This document shows, piece by piece, positions 59,035 to 64,000 of a DNA stretch of 64,000 nt. The position numbers were made by a program, and so were the translations under genes. The stretch is from NCBI GenBank assembly GCA_024529925.1, contig JAFEUB010001373.1, forward strand, positions 1,163,501 to 1,227,500. The letters run 5' to 3'. This stretch comes from Ophthalmolycus amberensis (Eukaryota > Chordata > Actinopteri > Perciformes > Zoarcidae). The stretch's first letter is position 1; each line of letters opens with the position of its first letter. The notes under the pieces were generated by a model. The model did not search any database. It was not told the DNA's origin and worked only from the letters and a program-made list of their open reading frames with translations.

Positions 59035-61945
59035 TCACTCAATCTCATCCACATCCACATCAATGGTCTTGGTGGTCCCGACCACCTTTCCATCCACAAC
59101 TGTTTCCACCACTGTGATGACTTTTGTGACAACTGAGGAAAATAAAAGATACAACAATCATGAGCAAATCACACCACATTCCTTCAACCTGGTTAAAACT
59201 TAAGTAGCATTTTAATGGTAAAATAGAAATTACATGCATGAGAAAGAAATGCGTACCTTGTCTCGAACTGGTAATGGAGAGAAAAAGAATGAAGAAAACA
59301 TTAGTTTAGAACATGTCTACTGTACATTGTCATACAATCAAACGAGTCAGTGTTTCATCATCCAATAGCTTCATCAGGTCTCACCTTTCATCCTCCCCAT
59401 CCAGCAGCCTCCTGTACTCTGCGATCTCCATCTCCAGCCGAGTCTTGAGGTCCAGCAGCATGTCGTACTCCTGCTTGTTGCTGGCGATGCTGGCGTGGAG
59501 CTGGGACAGCTGAGTCTCCAGGCTTGTGACCATGTTCTGGAGGCCTGATAGCTGTGCAGCATAGCGCATCTGGGTCTCTGCCAGGGTGCCTTCCAGAGAC
59601 GCTTTCTGTTGTGGTCACAGCAAGAAGTTGTTAGGTGTGAGTAGGCAGTCAGTGATTGCAATTCAGAGATGCTACTTGATGCTGATTACAATTTGCTGCA
59701 AGGCTTGTTGGCGTGAGTGTGCAACCAGCATCTTGCCGAGAACAAGATGAGAAGTTACCAATCACACGTCTGTGCACTAAAGATGGAGCATCACCTAGCT
59801 CCCGGTTAGCTTATAGCTTAGCATTAAGACTGGAATTGGTGAAACAGCTAGCTTATCTCAGTCCAAAAGTAACAAAATCTGCATAACGGCATCGGTAAAG
59901 CTCACAAAGTCACGAAATATTGTGTTTTCTGACATACCATGCTGAAATGGGACTGCAGTTCAATCTGAAGCCTCTGGAGGGTGCTCTTCAGCTCCTTAAT
60001 CTCTGTGCGGGACGTCACCAGAATCTCTGTGTGTGTGATCACGTCCTGCTCCACTGATGTGATCTAGGCACACCAAAGAAACAACATTCTTTGTTTTACC
60101 CAAAAATGATAGTAGATTACTGCCACGTGATTAAGATCGATAACCTCAATGCAGCTCTTTAAAGGTTCCTGCAGCGGCTGTATTCTGAGCAGTTGTGCCT
60201 TTTCACCTTGGTCTGGTACCACGCCTCGAGTTCCTTGCGATTCTTGCTGATCGCGCTCTCATAGTGTTCCCTGATCTCTGACATAACATTGTTCAGGTCT
60301 GGAGAGGGAGAAGCGTCCACCTCCACATTGACCTGTCCGCCCATCTGACTCCTCATCAGAATCAGCTCCTGTAGGGGTCAAAGGACAGTCAGCTGGTGTC
60401 ATAACTAAAATGAGTGAATTCGTTTTTTATTATGGCAACAAGAGCATCCAATCAATTTCTTTTGTGAACTGTAGTGCATGTGTGTTTTTTGGTTCTTTGA
60501 TCTAAGTGTGAGAGACAAACTAGTAGCAATGAGCTAATGGAGGCAGAGAAGAATACAAGGAAGTGTGTGAAGGGAAGCGGGCAGCGCTGGGAAAGGGGAG
60601 ACGGCGGCAGACCTGTTTATAAAAACAACAACCAAACATGGAATTTCCTCTGTGTTATCAAAGGTAACTCAGAGGCCATGTGTGCAGAGCTTTGCTTAGA
60701 CCACAGCAGATGGCTGTGATAAATGGTTTGCACAGTGAATAGCTGCTGAAGAGATGGATGACGATGAGTTTAATCAATCACCAGTGTAGTGGCACACTTT
60801 CAGGTTATGTACATACAGAGTGGGTGTTGGCCTGTGTGCAGGAATGTATCAGGGGTGTGGACTGATGCAAACTCATCAGTTTTACTGCATGTGGAACTCT
60901 CATCAACAAACGTTGTATTGGTTAAAACCAACCACTACTCCATCGCCTGTGCACTCTCACCTCTTCGTGATTCCTCTTGAGCATGATGATCTCATCCTTC
61001 AGGGCCTCGTACTGGCTCTCCAGGTCCATTCTGACCAGGTTGATCTCATCCAGCGCCCTCTTCAGTCCAGCGATGTCCGCCTCCACAGCCATCCTCATGG
61101 CCTGCTCGTTCTCATACCTGAGAGGGTGAGTGAGTCAGTGAGACTTCAGTTCACGCTTTGCTGTGATGTGGCATTGCAGAGAAGGGAAGGGGGGGGATAC
61201 ACTCACTTCATTTTGAAATCATCAGCAGCCAGTTTTGCGTTGTCGATGCCCAGGACTGTCTTGGACATTAAGCCTCGAGGCAATACGGATCTGAGGAAAA
61301 CAAAAAACAGGGAAACAAGTCAGAAAAGGTACAACAGAGCTCATGTCTCATACAGATAAATGAATAAAGATGGATAAATTAGTATACCTGATATACTAAT
61401 TTATCCATTGGTTGATATTCAATGTTTACACTTTTTGGGAAAGGACCCTTGAAAATGTGGTTCTTAAAGAATTGTAATGTAGCAGTGCATATGATGCAAC
61501 AGTTAAATATCAACCCCACATACAGTACACACCAACACACTCCCTCAGAAAGATGAGCAGGGGAAGAAAACAGAACACACACACATATCTCTCGACTACT
61601 CCTTACCTTGTCCTTCAGGTCTTCGATGGTGGCGAAGTAGCTGGTGTAGTCGTGGCAGACGACCGTTTTGCTCTGGTACCAATCTCTGATCTGCTGTTCC
61701 AGGCGGTCGTTCTCCTTCTCCAGGGTGCGCACCTTGTCCAGGTAGGAGGCCAGACGGTCGTTCAGGTTCTGCATGGTGGCCTTCTCGTTGGCCCCGACGT
61801 GGAGGTCCAGGCCATCGGACAGGTTGAAGCCTCCGGAGGATGATCCGTAGCTCTGCTGGGATGAGGAGATGCGGGTGCCACGCCCGCCTGCTCCTCCGTA
61901 GACACTCATGGTCCTCTGGCCGTAGGATCTGCTGCTGAGAGACAT
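59035..61945 (-). CDS. Type I keratin (krt-C), with 11-nt microexon and apparent frameshift
   Basis: Acidic keratin, about 398 aa if intact. Exons on the minus strand: 61607-61945 (ATG at 61945), 61207-61290, 60961-61117, 60207-60368, 59938-60063, 59385-59605, 59257-59267 and 59035-59132 (TGA). The head is short, with SVYGGAGGRGTRIS. The rod begins NEKATMQNLNDRLASYLDK and ends LEMEIAEYRRLLDGE. The tail reads VETVVDGKVVGTTKTIDVDV, close to krt-A. Exons of 157, 162, 126 and 221 nt are canonical, but exon 2 is 84 nt instead of the family's 83. Read as given it runs into a stop at its 23rd codon; removing one base restores a normal IDNAKLAADDFKMK. All other splice sites and frames are clean, which favours a sequence error or an allelic indel over an old pseudogene. 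Confidence 0.88.
59257..59267 (-). other. 11-nt microexon of krt-C
   Basis: TTCGAGACAAG between a TTACCAG acceptor and a GTACGC donor. It joins the 221-nt exon (two bases left over) to the last exon (one base needed), adding S-S-R-Q-G. Without it the last exon is out of frame. Confidence 0.7.
59800..59935. repeat. Dispersed fish repeat, family R1, in krt-C intron
   Basis: CCCGGTTAGCTTATAGCTTA, GCATTAAGACTGGAA and CAGCTAGCTTATCTCAGTCC match the central part of the family also seen at 8730-8950. It fills much of the intron between the krt-C exons ending at 59938 and starting at 59605. Confidence 0.55.
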
Positions 61946-62037
61946 GCTGGGAGAGAGCTGGAGCTGGAGCTGGATCTGGAACAGGTAGGATCACTGGAGT
62001 TGATCTGCAGTTGAAAGCATCACCTTGCTCTCCTTGG

Positions 62038-62044
62038 TTATATA
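62038..62044 (-). promoter_or_regulatory. TATA box of krt-C
   Basis: TATATAA on the minus strand, 93 bp upstream of the start codon. Confidence 0.65.
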
Positions 62045-62848
62045 GCTGCCTCAGGCAGCAAAGTGGGAAGGGCTAGGAGAAGTAGATGAAAAGGAAGAAT
62101 GTGGCTGATGGGCAATCCTCCTACTCCTCTCTCCTTCCTCCTTATCAGCACGGGTGTGGTGATCGGTGGGTAGGGGTTCATCTGCTTTTTTCAGGTCATA
62201 CCTGTGGTTCCACATTTCATCGTTTCTCGAGGACAGGGCATTCCTGGAATTCTACGTTGTTCCTTTTTTTTCTAATCTCATACCTTTGGCCTCCTTCCTT
62301 GTCAGGCTGCTTGAAAGCAGGTTGAGCTGCACAGACGTACTTTAGAATAATGTATTCTTAGAGAAGACAAAGCTATTAACTGTCTTGTAAAATATTCACT
62401 CATAGCAGTGACAGAAATGACACACGCCAGCGACAATTTCACCTCAGTGAAACTCTGGCCCAAAGGTTGAGGGCCAGGCAGGTCTAGAGTCAAAGTTATT
62501 TTTGTGTCCAAGACTTACAAGAAGCCACTGACGTTAGGAAAGAGAAGATAAAGGAAAGGTAGCAGGATCCACAGGAATGTATGTGACGAAACATATTCAT
62601 CATACAGTGAACAAAAACTGAAGCCAAGATCATGTTATGAATGAAGAGTAGAATATTTCATTGTAAACATCAGACCGGGAGGCTTTCTGTCCTCTGGGGC
62701 TGGGACTCTTGATTGTCAATGTGCTGAATTACCATGTGCTCAATTTATTTACTTGCGTTTAGTATTTCAGGCAATACTCATGTAGACGTGAGGTTGATGC
62801 CCAAACAAAAGGCCCGGATACTTTGGTGCAGCAGTATGCGAGTTGAGC

Positions 62849-62854
<6 letters not shown>

Positions 62855-62915
<61 letters not shown>
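62855..62915. repeat. (CA)n microsatellite
   Basis: Uninterrupted CA dinucleotides upstream of krt-C. Confidence 0.95.
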
Positions 62916-62917
<2 letters not shown>

Positions 62918-62954
62918 CCAATCTCATTCTCACCTGGCAGAGATAATAATTAAA

Positions 62955-63420
62955 AAAATTCTTGAGGTACTTGTAGTTTACTGAAGTATTTCTATTTCTG
63001 CCAACTCATACTTCATTCACTACATTTCAGAGGTAAATATCGTATTTTTTACTCCAATACATTTATTTGATAATTTAAGTTACTTTGCTGATTAAGATTA
63101 TACACAATATACAAAATATAAATCAACTAATATATATATATATATGATTAGTATAGATTAAACTACCCAGCAGTATATACATTTGTTTGAATTAGCTCAC
63201 CTTTACCAGCTGCAACATTAAAGCGGTGTACACCGTAACGCATTAATAATTTCAATCCAGTGATATTTATGATTCTGCATAATGAGTACTTTCACTCTTT
63301 GTACTTTAAGTATAGTTTGACGCTGATACTTTTGTACTTTTACTTCGGTGACGTTTTGATTGCAGGACCTTTACTTGTAACAGAGTAATTTACACTGTAG
63401 CATTTCTACTCTTAATTAAT
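62955..63420. repeat. Dispersed fish repeat, family R3, long copy
   Basis: GAGGTACTTGTAGTTTACTG, CACTACATTTCAGAGGTAAA, TACTCCAATACATTTATTTG and TTTGTACTTTTACTTCGGTG follow the order of a very common teleost repeat. A (TA)n insertion lies near 63130. Coding capacity is absent. Confidence 0.65.
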
Positions 63421-64000
63421 AAAAAGATCTGAAGAAGATTTGACTGTCGGACAAGTTACTGAAGCTGAACGTGTTTCTCTGGTGAAGCTTTGCTCGCCAC
63501 CATCATGGCCTTCATCACTTCGTCTTCGTCTATTGTAACATGTGGAAATGTTACAAACAACGATCTGTACTGATGACGACCAACCTAAAAAATGTAGCCG
63601 CTAGTTTTATTGGTTTATAATTATCACAGCAGCCGACACATAACCGGAGCACATACCCATGTCTGTTGAAAATGATCACCTTGATTGTAGTGTTTTCTGG
63701 TTATCTGTCATCAACAGAGCCATGCTGCCTGACTGCCTTCCTGTTGCACACGTCTTCAGTCAGCAGTCGCACTGATAAGCAGGGCGAGGCCTAACGAGGG
63801 GATGACTGGTGGTTGGATTGCATCTGATGACAGTCGGTGTGTGAAAACATCGTACGTTGTTGAAAATAGTACTCGAGGCACGTTTTACTCCAGTTACATG
63901 TCGGGTAGTATAATGATTAATGTGGGATGATGCCTGTTTCAAGTCAAGACCGTGTTGCAACATGAAATACAGAGTTAAGATCACAAAAGGCAAATCAGGT

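Larger units (their letters stand above)
62045..64000. other. Upstream flank of krt-C with repeats
   Basis: No gene recognised. It holds a (CA)n tract (62855-62915) and a long R3 repeat copy (about 62955-63420). The remaining sequence to the right edge shows only short frames. Confidence 0.5.

Overview
This window is teleost fish nuclear DNA, probably from a percomorph. The evidence is split vertebrate genes with short exons and GT-AG introns, TATA-driven type I keratin genes, many CA/GA microsatellites, and dispersed repeats of types common in spiny-rayed fish. Everything was read by eye, so gene names rest on protein similarity recalled from the families plus gene order. The species is not determined.

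Layout, left to right. Positions 839-5124 (minus) hold eleven exons of junction plakoglobin (jup). Its 3' end lies beyond the left edge, and a probable non-coding first exon sits about 9 kb upstream at 14326-14460. Positions 18725-43258 (plus) hold a long TRAK/Milton-type adaptor gene, called hap1 from its neighbours. It has several candidate alternative first exons, an 8.4 kb intron, a GC-AG intron and a candidate C-terminal switch exon. Positions 43442-44074 (minus) hold a compact gastrin gene (gast). Positions 45957-50693 (plus), 55071-57376 (plus) and 59004-62044 (minus) hold three type I keratin genes, called krt-A, krt-B and krt-C here.

The order jup-hap1-gast-type I keratins matches the human 17q21.2 block (JUP, HAP1, GAST, EIF1, KRT), except that no eif1 is visible and jup appears inverted relative to the rest. 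The same three gene families occur in the same order in the paralogous CTNNB1-TRAK1-CCK block. That is why the first three genes look at first sight like beta-catenin, TRAK1 and cholecystokinin; specific residues and the adjacent keratins decide the call.

Functionally, plakoglobin links desmosomal and adherens cadherins to the cytoskeleton, and type I keratins pair with type II keratins to build the filaments that desmosomes anchor. hap1 encodes a motor/cargo coiled-coil adaptor and gast a gut peptide hormone; their linkage looks historical rather than functional.

The most notable observations are: an alternative hap1 first exon with a poly-asparagine run, placed like the known alternative TRAK1 start; a perfect 57-bp in-frame tandem duplication of a krt-A exon end together with its splice donor; an extra intron splitting krt-A exon 1; an 11-nt microexon and an apparent 1-bp frameshift in krt-C; and a diverged gastrin core peptide.
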